A stretch of DNA of 64,000 nt, from the NCBI GenBank assembly GCA_016716605.1, contig JADJWA010000001.1:248001-312000 (forward strand). The letters run 5' to 3'. Below are positions 1 to 7,298 of the stretch, one piece after another (positions within the stretch are counted from its first letter, which is position 1; the number at the start of each line of letters is the position of its first letter). A program made the position numbers and the translations under genes. This DNA is from Flavobacteriales bacterium. Lineage in GTDB: Bacteria > Bacteroidota > Bacteroidia > Flavobacteriales_F > PHOS-HE28. Below the pieces are notes generated by a model. The model was given only the letters and a program-made list of their open reading frames with translations. It did not search any database and was not told the origin of the DNA.

Positions 1-649
1 CATGCCGCTGCTGGAAATCGACACGACCGGTGATGCGCGTGGGCGTTGGGTCGAAGGCACGTCCTTGGCCCGGTGCAACGAATGCTGTGGTGTACCACGG
101 CACGGGCCTCCCGGTGAGCGCGGAGAGGAATTGTCGCAGCTCCAACGTAGCGTCATCGTCGTCCGCATCGACCGCGCTGATCGGATTGTCGTCGCTCACG
201 GTCCACACGGCCTGCTGCATGGCGTTCTCCGTATAGCTGGATGCAGCGAGGTGCTGCGCGAGCTTCACGAGGCGCTCATCAGCCAAGCGGCCTTCATCGA
301 AGGCATTGGCGAAAGCGGGGCTCGCATCGCCCGCTTCGCAGCAGAATGCGCGGCAGGCAACGGCTGCGCGACCATGCGGTGCCAAGGCCAGCACTTGATC
401 GCCCACCACCAATAGATCCTGCTGGGTGCTGTCACGGCTACCGAAGCGCCAGCCGCTGGGGATGTGAAGCGTAACCGGTCGCGCGGTGAGGTTCTCGGCT
501 TCCACCCGGAGGCAATGTCCGCTATGGCCGCCAAGCGCTGTGGTGGTGATGCGCGCTTCACCGGCGTGCAGGGCCGGGCCCAGATCAACGGACCACGAGG
601 ACGCAGGCAGTGTTGCAGCAGCGCAGAGCAAGTGGACGGTGCGTAGCAT
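1..649 (-). CDS. Hypothetical secreted protein, 3' end beyond the window
   Basis: An open frame of 216 codons without a stop runs from the ATG at 647-649 to the left edge, so the C-terminus is missing. The N-terminus (MLRTVHLLCAAATLPASS) looks like a signal peptide, so export to the envelope is likely. The rest has the composition of a real protein: a beta-rich part (residues 20-80), a Cys pair around residue 100 (FCCEAG), then a helical part with YTENAMQQAVWTVSDD near residue 145 and an acidic DADDDD run. I do not recognise the family. It is on the same strand as eno but separated from it by a terminator-like hairpin. A CATCTTCG sequence at 701-708 (minus strand), one base off the TAnnTTYG box, could be its promoter. 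Confidence 0.6.
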   Translation of the reverse strand, partial: MLRTVHLLCAAATLPASSWSVDLGPALHAGEARITTTALGGHSGHCLRVEAENLTARPVTLHIPSGWRFGSRDSTQQDLLVVGDQVLALAPHGRAAVACRAFCCEAGDASPAFANAFDEGRLADERLVKLAQHLAASSYTENAMQQAVWTVSDDNPISAVDADDDDATLELRQFLSALTGRPVPWYTTAFVAPGQGRAFDPTPTRITGRVDFQQRH

Positions 650-678
650 GGCGAATGGGTTTGCTCATGCAACGCGAA

Positions 679-712
679 GGGGCACCAGCTTCGTGCGTCA
701 CGAAGATGCCCC
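679..712 (-). terminator. Hairpin between eno and the downstream secreted-protein gene
   Basis: GGGGCA (679-684) pairs with TGCCCC (707-712), and the inner arms CTTCGTG (689-695) and CACGAAG (699-705) pair perfectly around a 3-base loop. It lies 17 bp past the eno stop. No clear T-run follows, so it may be a terminator or only a processing or stabilising hairpin. Confidence 0.45.
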
Positions 713-728
713 CCACATGGATCAGGCT

Positions 729-2015
729 TCAGCTAACGTACCGCAGGCTCTTGCCGGGATAGATCCCCGCAGGGCCTAGCTGCTCCTCAATGCGCAGCAG
801 TTGGTTGTACTTAGCGATCCTGTCGCTGCGGCTTGCGCTGCCGGTCTTGATCATGCCGCAGTTGAGGGCGACGGCCAGATCGGCGATGGTGCTGTCCTCG
901 GTCTCACCGCTGCGGTGGCTCATCACGCTGGTGTACTTCGCGCGATGCGCCATCTCCACGGCCTGGATGGTCTCGGTGAGCGTGCCGATCTGGTTCACCT
1001 TCACGAGGATGCTGTTCGCGATGCCTTTCTCGATGCCTTCGCCTAATCGCGCCGTGTTGGTCACGAAGAGGTCGTCGCCAACGAGCTGCACCTTGCTCCC
1101 GAGTACTTCGGTCATCTTCTTCCAGCCGGCCCAATCGTCCTCGGCCATACCATCCTCGACGCTCACGATGGGATAACGCTTCGCCCAATCCGCCCACATC
1201 GCCACCATCTCATCGCTGGTGAGCGCATCACCGGTGCTCTCCAGGGTGTAGCGCTTCTTCTTCGCATCGTAGAACTCGGTGCTGGCGCAATCGAGCGCGA
1301 GCACGATGTCGTCGCCAGGCGTGTAGCCTGCCGCTTCGATGGCCTGCATCACCAGCTTCAGGGCGTCCTCGTTGCTGGGCAAGTCGGGAGCGAAACCGCC
1401 TTCGTCGCCCACGTTGGTGCTGAGGCCCTTCTTCTTCAGGACCGCCTTCAGCGAGTGGAAGACCTCAGCGCCCATGCGCAGTCCATCGCTGAAGCGCTTT
1501 GCACCCACGGGCATGATCATGAACTCCTGAACATCGACCTTGTTATCGGCATGCGCGCCGCCATTGAGGATGTTCATCAGCGGCACCGGCAGGGTACAGG
1601 CATTCACGCCGCCCACGTACCGGAAGAGCGGCAGGTTCAATTCGGCTGCAGCCGCTTTGGCCACGGCAAGGCTTACGCCGAGGATGGCGTTGGCGCCGAG
1701 GTTGGCCTTGTTCGGCGTGCCATCGAGGCCGATGAGGGCCCTGTCGATCATGGCTTGATCGGTGATGAGCGCACCGTGCAGCTCGTTATTGAGCGTAGCG
1801 TTCACATGCTCCACGGCCTTACGCACGCCTTTACCGAGGTAGCGCTTCTTGTCGCCATCACGGAGTTCCATGGCCTCGTGCGCACCGGTGCTGGCGCCGC
1901 TGGGCACGGCCGCACGGCCCATGTGGCCGCTGTCGGCCCAGACATCGACTTCGATGGTGGGATTGCCTCGTGAATCGAGGATCTCGCGTGCGTGGATCTT
2001 GGCAATCAGGCCCAT
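729..2015 (-). CDS. eno: Enolase (phosphopyruvate hydratase)
   Basis: Converts 2-phosphoglycerate to phosphoenolpyruvate in cytosolic glycolysis with two Mg ions. The protein has 428 residues, the usual length. Family signatures are all present: the N-terminal ILDSRGNPTIEVDV, the metal-site stretches LALDCASTEFYD, SVEDGMAEDDW and GDDLFVTN, the catalytic-Lys segment ILVKVNQIGTLTET, and SHRSGETEDSTIADLAV. The ATG at 2013-2015 gives the canonical start MGLIAKIHAREILDSRGNP. It lies 45 bp after carA on the same strand, and the order rplQ-carA-eno is the one usual in Flavobacteriia. It may be co-transcribed with carA; I see no promoter box in the gap. Confidence 0.98.
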   Translation of the reverse strand: MGLIAKIHAREILDSRGNPTIEVDVWADSGHMGRAAVPSGASTGAHEAMELRDGDKKRYLGKGVRKAVEHVNATLNNELHGALITDQAMIDRALIGLDGTPNKANLGANAILGVSLAVAKAAAAELNLPLFRYVGGVNACTLPVPLMNILNGGAHADNKVDVQEFMIMPVGAKRFSDGLRMGAEVFHSLKAVLKKKGLSTNVGDEGGFAPDLPSNEDALKLVMQAIEAAGYTPGDDIVLALDCASTEFYDAKKKRYTLESTGDALTSDEMVAMWADWAKRYPIVSVEDGMAEDDWAGWKKMTEVLGSKVQLVGDDLFVTNTARLGEGIEKGIANSILVKVNQIGTLTETIQAVEMAHRAKYTSVMSHRSGETEDSTIADLAVALNCGMIKTGSASRSDRIAKYNQLLRIEEQLGPAGIYPGKSLRYVS

Positions 2016-2026
2016 CAGGTGAATCA

Positions 2027-2055
2027 GGGTTGAAGGTTGAGCGGTTGGAGGTTGA
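2027..2055. repeat. Short GGTTGA-type degenerate tandem repeat between carA and eno
   Basis: Four imperfect copies of GGTTGA/GGTTGG follow one another in the carA-eno gap. The same motif (or its complement TCAACC) fills the gap at 27992-28340 and recurs at 39320-39365, so this looks like a member of a dispersed intergenic repeat family. Confidence 0.4.
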
Positions 2056-2060
2056 CCTGC

Positions 2061-3197
2061 CTATGCGCTTTGCGGCACGGAGCGGCTCGTGCGCAACTGG
2101 GCTTTCATCAGTTCAACGAAGCGGTCGAACAGGTACCGGCTGTCGAGCGGTCCCGGTCCTGCTTCAGGGTGGTATTGCACACTGAACACCGGCCGGCCCT
2201 TCAGGCGGAAGCCAGCGACGCTTCCATCGTTGAGGTGCACGTGCGTGATCTCAATCGAAGCGTTCGCCTCTGCATCGGTGCGGTTCACCACGAAGCCGTG
2301 GTTCTGCGAGGTGATCTCGTCGCGGCCGGTGGTGAGGTCCTTGATCGGGTGATTGATGCCTCGATGCCCGTGGTGCATCTTCTCCGTGCGCATGCCCATG
2401 CTCTCCGCCAACAGCTGATGACCCAGGCAGATGCCGAATACGGGCATGCCACTGGCCACTATCGCCTTCACCGACTCCACGCTCGAAGGCATGGCTGCGG
2501 GATCGCCGGGGCCGTTGCTGAGCATGATGCCATCCGGTTTCCAAGAGAGCACCTCCTCCACCGGCGTGGCCATGGGGTACACGCGCACCAGGCAACCGCG
2601 CTCTGTAAGGCAACGCTCAATATTGCGCTTCACCCCGAAGTCCAAGAGGGCCACCCGGAAGGCTGAATCTGCCGCACCCAAGTCGTAGGCCTTCTGGATG
2701 CTCACCGTGCTGCTGAGCTCCAAGCCTTCCATGCTAGGGGCTGAAGCCAACCGTTGGCGCAATAGCGCTACATCCATCTCGATGCTGCTGATCAACGCAT
2801 TCTGAGCACCATGGTCGCGGATGTGCCGAACAAGCTTGCGCGTGTCGATATCGCTGATGCCCACGATTCCATGGGCTTTCAGGTGATCGTCCAAAGAACC
2901 GGTTCCACCGGGACGGCTCCATACCTCGCTGTACTTCTTCACCGCCAGGCCAGCTATGGTTGGCGCGCCGCTCTCCTCTTCGCCCACCTTCACGCCGTAG
3001 TTGCCGATGTGCGGCGAGGCCATGGTCATGATCTGGCCGGTGTAGCTCGGGTCCGAGAAGATCTCCTGGTAGCCGGTCATGCCGGTATTGAAGCAAATCT
3101 CCCCTACCGTGATGCCGGGCGCCCCAATCGCGCGTCCCCGGAAAAGCGTTCCGTCCGCAAGGAGCAGGAGGGCTTCGGGGCGTTGGCTGATGAGCAT
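2061..3197 (-). CDS. carA: Carbamoyl-phosphate synthase small (glutaminase) subunit
   Basis: Hydrolyses glutamine and passes ammonia to CarB to make carbamoyl phosphate for arginine and pyrimidine synthesis. 378 residues, normal length. The N-terminal CPSase domain runs to about residue 150 (ADGTLFRGRAIG, FNTGMTGYQEI). The class I amidotransferase domain follows, with nucleophile Cys257 in FGICLGHQLL and His343/Glu345 in VQYHPEAGPGP. carB is not in the window; a separate carA next to eno is common in Flavobacteriia. The start at 3197 is fixed by homology (MLISQRPEALLLLADGT) and means that the first 94 bp overlap the end of the upstream gene. A TATCTTCG box at 3213-3220 is the likely promoter. 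Confidence 0.97.
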   Translation of the reverse strand: MLISQRPEALLLLADGTLFRGRAIGAPGITVGEICFNTGMTGYQEIFSDPSYTGQIMTMASPHIGNYGVKVGEEESGAPTIAGLAVKKYSEVWSRPGGTGSLDDHLKAHGIVGISDIDTRKLVRHIRDHGAQNALISSIEMDVALLRQRLASAPSMEGLELSSTVSIQKAYDLGAADSAFRVALLDFGVKRNIERCLTERGCLVRVYPMATPVEEVLSWKPDGIMLSNGPGDPAAMPSSVESVKAIVASGMPVFGICLGHQLLAESMGMRTEKMHHGHRGINHPIKDLTTGRDEITSQNHGFVVNRTDAEANASIEITHVHLNDGSVAGFRLKGRPVFSVQYHPEAGPGPLDSRYLFDRFVELMKAQLRTSRSVPQSA

Positions 3198-3601
3198 GGT
3201 TGCGAGCGGCGGCGAAGATACCCGGACCTGCCATCAGCGGATGCTGTGATCGTCCACAGGTGTTGAAAAGCTCCGCGCGGATAGGTCGGCAGCTTCACCT
3301 CGTGGAACGCAGCACGGTCACTCAGGACCTCTATGGTGCCCGTGCGCGGCACGTAGCCTCCGGCACAGAAGCGCACCTCATATCTCCCCGGCGGCACATT
3401 CGGCCGCAGCAAGTAGAACCCATCGAAATCGGTCATGCCCGGCCCGACTTCGCTGCCTGCGACACTGATTCTCATGAATGGAATCGGCTCGCCGGTAAAG
3501 CCGCCGGTGACCTGGCCTTGGATGAAGTGCAGGTGATGCTTCTCCACCTGCGCGCTAACCGTCGCCTGAAGCAATAGCGCGAGCATCACGAGGAAGCGCA
3601 T
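3104..3601 (-). CDS. Small secreted protein with carboxypeptidase-regulatory-like domain
   Basis: 165 residues. A signal peptide (MRFLVMLALLLQATVSAQ) is followed by a CarboxypepD_reg-like beta-sandwich at about 27-108: IQGQVTGGFTGEPIPF, then TDFDGFYLL, PPGRYEVRF and FHEVKLPTYP. This is the pattern of the domain found at the start of many Bacteroidota outer-membrane proteins, here alone. Residues after about 110 (Arg/Ser-rich) look like non-selected sequence and overlap the carA promoter and its first 31 codons, so the original stop may have been lost by frameshift or substitution. GATTTTCG at 3604-3611 (minus strand), two bases before the ATG, resembles the -7 box. Function unknown; envelope location likely. 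Confidence 0.7.
   Translation of the reverse strand: MRFLVMLALLLQATVSAQVEKHHLHFIQGQVTGGFTGEPIPFMRISVAGSEVGPGMTDFDGFYLLRPNVPPGRYEVRFCAGGYVPRTGTIEVLSDRAAFHEVKLPTYPRGAFQHLWTITASADGRSGYLRRRSQPCSSANAPKPSCSLRTERFSGDARLGRPASR
3213..3220 (-). promoter_or_regulatory. -7-like box TATCTTCG upstream of carA
   Basis: Matches TAnnTT(T/C)G, the -7 element of Bacteroidota promoters with C tolerated at position 7, and ends 15 bases before the carA ATG. No convincing -33 element was seen. Confidence 0.4.
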
Positions 3602-3636
3602 ACCGAAAATCCCTAGCGCCGTAGCGACTGAAACGC

Positions 3637-3664
3637 GAAGAGGCGCCCTCGCGAGCGCCTCTTC
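3637..3664 (-). terminator. Hairpin terminator of the ribosomal operon
   Basis: Perfect 10-bp arms GAAGAGGCGC (3637-3646) and GCGCCTCTTC (3655-3664) with an 8-base loop, 19 bp after the rplQ stop. On the minus strand it is followed by GCGTTTCAG, so only a short T-run. It marks the end of the ribosomal/rpoA block. Confidence 0.6.
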
Positions 3665-3683
3665 ATAGGGTTAATGTCGGCGA

Positions 3684-4181
3684 TTACTCGCCTTTGGCTT
3701 CCTCAGCTCCAGCTTCAGGCTTCGCGTCAGAGGTGCCTTCGGCCTTTTTAGCAGCGGGGCTGCGGCGGCTGCGGCGCGTCTTCTTCGCCTCTGCGCCGGC
3801 GCCCTTCTCCTTGGTGTAGATCGTATTGAAGTCCACCAGCTCGATCATGGCCATTTCGGCAGCATCGCCCAAGCGGTTGCCCAGCTTGATGATCCGTGTG
3901 TAACCACCGGGGCGCTGCGCCACTTTGGGAGCTACGTCGCGGAAGAGGATGGCCGTTGCCGATTTGTTCTGCAGGTCAGCGAAGACCATGCGGCGGCTGT
4001 TGGTGCTATCGTCCTTGCTGCGGGTGATGATGGGCTCTACGAAGCGGCGGAGGGCCTTGGCCTTGGCCAAAGTGGTCTCGATGCGCTTGTGCTCGATGAG
4101 CGAGATCGCCATGTTGCTCAGCAGCGCGTCGCGGTGGGCCTTCTTGCGGCCGAGCGCGTTGTTCTTGTTTCCGTGTCTCAT
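3684..4181 (-). CDS. rplQ: 50S ribosomal protein L17
   Basis: Large-subunit protein near the exit-tunnel end of the ribosome. The core at 1-117 is typical (MRHGNKNNALGRKKAHRDAL, KRIETTLAKAK, GGYTRIIKLGNRLGDAAEMA, VDFN). Residues 120-165 form a Lys/Ala/Glu-rich disordered tail (KKTRRSRRSPAAKKAEG...), longer than in enterobacteria but usual in Bacteroidota. It is the last gene of the alpha-type segment, 41 bp after rpoA, and is followed by a strong hairpin. Confidence 0.97.
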   Translation of the reverse strand: MRHGNKNNALGRKKAHRDALLSNMAISLIEHKRIETTLAKAKALRRFVEPIITRSKDDSTNSRRMVFADLQNKSATAILFRDVAPKVAQRPGGYTRIIKLGNRLGDAAEMAMIELVDFNTIYTKEKGAGAEAKKTRRSRRSPAAKKAEGTSDAKPEAGAEEAKGE

Positions 4182-4196
4182 TTCAGTTGTCGTTGA

Positions 4197-4214
4197 GGCG
4201 TGTCATGACGCGCC
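4197..4214. repeat. 18-bp palindrome between rpoA and rplQ
   Basis: GGCGTGTCATGACGCGCC is self-complementary except for one G-T pair. On the coding (minus) strand it follows TAC-GGGCG, close to the TAGGGGCG-type palindromes at 6464, 7281 and 31208. It probably forms a small hairpin in the operon mRNA between rpoA and rplQ. Confidence 0.45.
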
Positions 4215-4222
4215 CGTACACG

Positions 4223-5212
4223 TTATTCCTTGTCCAGCTTGTATTTGCCCAGGTTCATCCCGAAGCTCAGGCCTTTATTCTCCACCAGGTCCTCGAGCTC
4301 GGTGAGGCTCTTCTTGCCGAAGTTGCGGAACTTCAAGAGATCGTTCTTGTTGTAGCTCACGAGGTCGCCGAGGGTCTCGATGTCGGCTGCCTTGAGGCAG
4401 TTGAGGGCGCGCACGCTGAGATCCATATCGACCAGCTTGGTCTTGAGCAGCTGGCGCATGTGCAGGCTGTCCTCGTCGAAGTTCTCCTCCTGAACGCGCT
4501 CCTCCATATCGAGGCTGATGCGCTCGTCGCTGAAGAGCATGAAGTGGTGGATGAGGATCTTGGCGGCTTCCTGCAGGGCGTTCTTCGGGCTGATGCTGCC
4601 ATCGGTGACCACCTCGATGTTGAGCTTCTCGTAGTCGGTCTTCTCTTCCACGCGGGTGTTCTCCACGGTGTACTTCACATTCTTGATGGGCGTGAAGATC
4701 GAGTCGATGAAGATGGTGCCCATGGGCGCGTTCACCTTGTTCTCATCGGCGGGCACGTAACCGCGTCCCTTGCCGATCACCAGGTCGATGCGCAGCTTCA
4801 CGCTTGTTTCCATGTGGCAGATCACCAGGTCCGGGTTGAGTACCTGGAATCCGGTGGTGCTACGACCGATGTCGCCGGCGGTGAAGCTGTCCTTCCCGCT
4901 GATGTTGATGCTCACGCGCTCGCTGCTGCTGTCCTCGAGCTGGCGGCGGAAGCGCACCTGCTTGAGATTGAGCACGATCTCGGTCATGTCCTCGATCACG
5001 CCCTTGATGGTGCTGAATTCGTGGTCGACGCCTTCGACGCGCACGCTGGTGATGGCGTAGCCTTCGAGGCTGGAGAGCAGGATGCGGCGCAGGGAGTTCC
5101 CGATGGTGATGCCGTATCCGGGCTCGAGGGGGCGGAACTCGAAGATGCCGCGCTTCTCGTCGGATTCGATCATGGTGACCTTGTCAGGGCGCTGGAATTC
5201 GAGGATGGGCAT
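4223..5212 (-). CDS. rpoA: DNA-directed RNA polymerase alpha subunit
   Basis: Dimerises to nucleate assembly of RNA polymerase and contacts regulators and UP elements. 329 residues. The N-terminal assembly domain (about 1-235) includes GYGITIGNSLRRILLSSLEG and GRGYVPADEN. The C-terminal domain (about 255-320) has the helix-hairpin-helix segments RALNCLKAADIETLGDL and FGKKSLTELEDLVENKGL. It lies between rpsD and rplQ, the conserved position. The 103-bp gap before it carries a 7-bp-stem hairpin at 5280-5300. Confidence 0.98.
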   Translation of the reverse strand: MPILEFQRPDKVTMIESDEKRGIFEFRPLEPGYGITIGNSLRRILLSSLEGYAITSVRVEGVDHEFSTIKGVIEDMTEIVLNLKQVRFRRQLEDSSSERVSINISGKDSFTAGDIGRSTTGFQVLNPDLVICHMETSVKLRIDLVIGKGRGYVPADENKVNAPMGTIFIDSIFTPIKNVKYTVENTRVEEKTDYEKLNIEVVTDGSISPKNALQEAAKILIHHFMLFSDERISLDMEERVQEENFDEDSLHMRQLLKTKLVDMDLSVRALNCLKAADIETLGDLVSYNKNDLLKFRNFGKKSLTELEDLVENKGLSFGMNLGKYKLDKE

Positions 5213-5279
5213 GGTGTGTTGCGGGTTGTTCGTTGTCTGTTGTCCGATCTATGTTGCCAGTCCTTGTCCGATCGCTGAT

Positions 5280-5300
5280 GGCTGCCTGGCATGGGCAGCC
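5280..5300. repeat. Hairpin between rpsD and rpoA
   Basis: GGCTGCC (5280-5286) and GGCAGCC (5294-5300) form a perfect 7-bp stem around a 7-base loop inside the unusually long rpsD-rpoA gap. The arm/CATGG pattern is like the inner hairpin at 29686-29707. It could adjust the rpoA message level relative to the ribosomal genes; that is inference. Confidence 0.4.
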
Positions 5301-5315
5301 GGCAACGGCTGCTTC

Positions 5316-5921
5316 CTACTTCGAGTACAATTCCACGATGAGCTGCTCGCGGATGTTCTCCGGGATCTGCGCGCGCTCAGGCAAGGTGATCACCTTGCCG
5401 CTCAGATTCGCGGGGTTCCACTCAAGCCAGTCGAACCGCTTGCTGTTCACCGAGACGCTGTTGGTGATCGTCTCCAGTGCGCGGCTCTTCTCACGCACGG
5501 CTACGCTTTGGCCCGGGCGCAGGGTGTAGCTCGGCACGGTGACCACGCCGCCATCGACGATGATGTGGCCATGGCTCACGAGCTGGCGCGCACCGCGGCG
5601 CGTGGGCGCGATGCCCAGGCGATAAACCGTGTTGTCCAAGCGGGCTTCGCACAGCTGCAGCAGCACCTCGCCGGTGATGCCTTTCTTGCTTGCGGCCGTG
5701 TGGAACATCTTCTCGAATTGGCGCTCGAGGATGCCATAGGTGTACTTGGCCTTCTGCTTCTCCTTCAGCTGCGTGGCGTATTCGCTCTGCTTGCCGCGGC
5801 GCTTGGTGAGGCCATGCTGGCCCGGTGCATGGGGCTTGCGCTCCATCCACTTGGTGGGGCCGAGGATCGCTTCGCCGAATTTGCGGGCGATCCGTGTCTT
5901 GGGTCCGGTGTATCGTGCCAT
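5316..5921 (-). CDS. rpsD: 30S ribosomal protein S4
   Basis: Primary 16S rRNA-binding protein that starts 30S assembly. 201 residues. The N-terminal part (MARYTGPKTRIARKFGEA) lacks the zinc-binding Cys cluster, so this is the zinc-free form. The S4 RNA-binding domain covers about 93-155 (CEARLDNTVYRLGIAPTRRGARQLVSHGHI). In the operon it sits between rpsK and rpoA, as in most bacteria. Confidence 0.98.
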   Translation of the reverse strand: MARYTGPKTRIARKFGEAILGPTKWMERKPHAPGQHGLTKRRGKQSEYATQLKEKQKAKYTYGILERQFEKMFHTAASKKGITGEVLLQLCEARLDNTVYRLGIAPTRRGARQLVSHGHIIVDGGVVTVPSYTLRPGQSVAVREKSRALETITNSVSVNSKRFDWLEWNPANLSGKVITLPERAQIPENIREQLIVELYSK

Positions 5922-5965
5922 TGGGGTTCGATTTGGATGCGGCCTTGGTTTCCCGCACCGACAAC

Positions 5966-5989
5966 GGAGCGCGCGTCCTTTCGCGCTCC
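5966..5989. repeat. Hairpin between rpsK and rpsD
   Basis: GGAGCGCG (5966-5973) and CGCGCTCC (5982-5989) form an 8-bp GC stem with an 8-base loop. On the minus strand it is preceded by TA and so starts TAGGAGCGCG, a shape like the TAGGGGCG palindromes at other junctions of this operon. Confidence 0.4.
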
Positions 5990-6005
5990 TACAGGTTGAT
6001 TGGTG

Positions 6006-6419
6006 TTAGACGCGGCGCTTCTTGGGCGGACGGCAGCCGTTATGGGGCATGGGGGTGATATCGATGATCTCGGTGACCTCAACGCCATTGTTGTGCAAGG
6101 CGCGGATGGCGCTTTCGCGGCCACCGCCTGGTCCTTTCACGAACACCTTCACCTTGCGCAGGCCGAGCTCGAAGGCTTCGCGTGCGGCTTCCTCGGCGCT
6201 CACTTGGCCCGCGTAGGGGGTGTTCTTCTTGCTGCCGCGGAAGCCCTGCTTGCCGGAAGAGGACCAGCTGATCACCTCGCCCTTGTTGTTGGTGAGGCTG
6301 ATGATCAGGTTGTTGAAGGTGGCCTGGATGTGGGCCTGTCCGAAGGCCTCGACGACCACCTTCTTCTTCTTCTTCTTGCCAGCGGCCGCGCCGCCTTTTC
6401 CTTCTTGCTGCTTTGCCAT
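6006..6419 (-). CDS. rpsK: 30S ribosomal protein S11
   Basis: Platform protein of the 30S subunit near the mRNA exit. 137 residues from the ATG at 6417-6419 (MAKQQEGKG). An upstream in-frame ATG 30 bp earlier would add ten residues without homology, so the shorter start was chosen. The N-terminus has a six-Lys run (GKKKKKKVVVEAFG). The conserved core includes NNLIISLTNNKGEVISWSS and VKGPGGGRESAIRAL, with the C-terminal HNGCRPPKKRRV. Confidence 0.97.
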   Translation of the reverse strand: MAKQQEGKGGAAAGKKKKKKVVVEAFGQAHIQATFNNLIISLTNNKGEVISWSSSGKQGFRGSKKNTPYAGQVSAEEAAREAFELGLRKVKVFVKGPGGGRESAIRALHNNGVEVTEIIDITPMPHNGCRPPKKRRV

Positions 6420-6463
6420 TGTCGTTTCGATTGGTCGGGGTTGGTTCACGCGCGCCCAAGAGA

Positions 6464-6483
6464 GGGCCCATCATGATGCGCCC
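6464..6483. repeat. 20-bp palindrome abutting the rpsM stop codon
   Basis: GGGCCCATCATGATGCGCCC is palindromic except at one pair. On the minus strand the rpsM stop TAG runs straight into it (TAG-GGGCGCATC...). The centre ATCATGAT parallels ATCCTGAT at 7281-7296 and ATCGTGAT at 31208-31225. Confidence 0.5.
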
Positions 6484-6861
6484 CTACTTGGTCGCTTTCT
6501 TCTTGTTGGCCACGGTCTTGCGCTTGCCCTTGCGGGTGCGGCTGTTGGTGCGCGTGCGCTGGCCACGAACGGGCAGGCCGCTCCGGTGGCGCTGGCCGCG
6601 CCAGCTCCCGATGTCAACCAGGCGCTTGATGCTCAGCTGCACCTCGCTGCGCAGGGCGCCCTCCACCTTCACCTGCTCATTGATGTGCTGGCGGATGCGC
6701 GCCTGCTCATCATCGGTCCAGTCGTCCACCTTGGTGTCGGGGTCCACGCCTGCGGCTTGGAGGATGTCCAGCGCCTTGCTGCGGCCGATGCCGTAGATGT
6801 AGGTGAGGCCGATGGCCCCGCGCTTGGTCTTGGGTAGGTCGATGCCTGCGATACGTGCCAT
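6484..6861 (-). CDS. rpsM: 30S ribosomal protein S13
   Basis: Head protein that contacts the P-site tRNA and bridges to the 50S subunit. 125 residues. Typical start MARIAGIDLPKTKRGAIGLTYIYGIGRSKA, and a basic tail RGQRHRSGLPVRGQRTRTNSRTRKGKRKTVANKK that reaches the decoding region. It lies between rpmJ and rpsK in the alpha-type gene order. Confidence 0.98.
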   Translation of the reverse strand: MARIAGIDLPKTKRGAIGLTYIYGIGRSKALDILQAAGVDPDTKVDDWTDDEQARIRQHINEQVKVEGALRSEVQLSIKRLVDIGSWRGQRHRSGLPVRGQRTRTNSRTRKGKRKTVANKKKATK

Positions 6862-6879
6862 GCTCGTTCGGTTGTGTTC

Positions 6880-6996
6880 TCAGCCCTGACGCTGCTTGAA
6901 CTTGGGGTTCTTCTTGTTGATGATGTAGAGGCGGCCTTTCCGGCGGACGATCTTGCAGTCCGCGGAGCGCTTCTTGAGGGATGCCCTTACCTTCAT
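6880..6996 (-). CDS. rpmJ: 50S ribosomal protein L36
   Basis: 38 residues, read from the ATG at 6994-6996 to TGA at 6880-6882: MKVRASLKKRSADCKIVRRK, then GRLYIINKKNPKFKQRQG. This is the small L36 of the large subunit. The zinc-ribbon Cys/His set of the usual C+ type is mostly lost: only the Cys in SADCK remains, and the later Cys and His are replaced by Asn and Lys. So this is a zinc-independent form, as in other Bacteroidota. It lies between infA and rpsM, its conserved position. Confidence 0.95.
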   Translation of the reverse strand: MKVRASLKKRSADCKIVRRKGRLYIINKKNPKFKQRQG

Positions 6997-7009
6997 GGTT
7001 GTCTTTTCT

Positions 7010-7231
7010 TTAGCTCTTGTATCGGAAAGTGATGCGCCCTTTGCTCAGGTCGTACGGGCTCATCTCCACCTTCACCTTGTCACCGGGCAGGATCCGGATG
7101 TAGTGCATCCGCATCTTGCCGCTGATGTGGGCGATGATCACGTGACCGTTCTCCAGTTCAACGCGGAACATGGCATTGCTCAGCGCCTCTTTGATGACGC
7201 CGTCCTGCTCGATGGTCCCCGTCTTGCTCAT
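7010..7231 (-). CDS. infA: Translation initiation factor IF-1
   Basis: Binds the A site of the 30S subunit during initiation. 73 residues forming one OB fold: MSKTGTIEQDGVIKEALSNA, NGHVIIAHISGKMRMHYIRI, PGDKVKVEMSPYDLSKGRIT. Length and motifs are standard. It sits between map and rpmJ, as in many Gram-negative and Gram-positive spc/alpha junctions. Confidence 0.98.
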   Translation of the reverse strand: MSKTGTIEQDGVIKEALSNAMFRVELENGHVIIAHISGKMRMHYIRILPGDKVKVEMSPYDLSKGRITFRYKS

Positions 7232-7280
7232 TTCCTTCCTTTCGTTCTTCTTTCACTATCCGTTGCGCTCACCGCTCCGA

Positions 7281-7296
7281 GCGAATCCTGATTCGC
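7281..7296. repeat. Palindrome abutting the map stop codon
   Basis: GCGAATC-CT-GATTCGC, a perfect 7-bp inverted repeat. On the minus strand the map stop codon TAG (7299-7301) reads into it as TAG-GGGCGAATC. Nearly the same element occurs after grpE at 31208-31225. Confidence 0.55.
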
Positions 7297-7298
7297 CC

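Noticed and set aside
265..672. A 135-codon minus-strand frame near the left edge
   Set aside because: It lies in a different frame from the 216-codon partial gene, which has a signal peptide and better protein composition.
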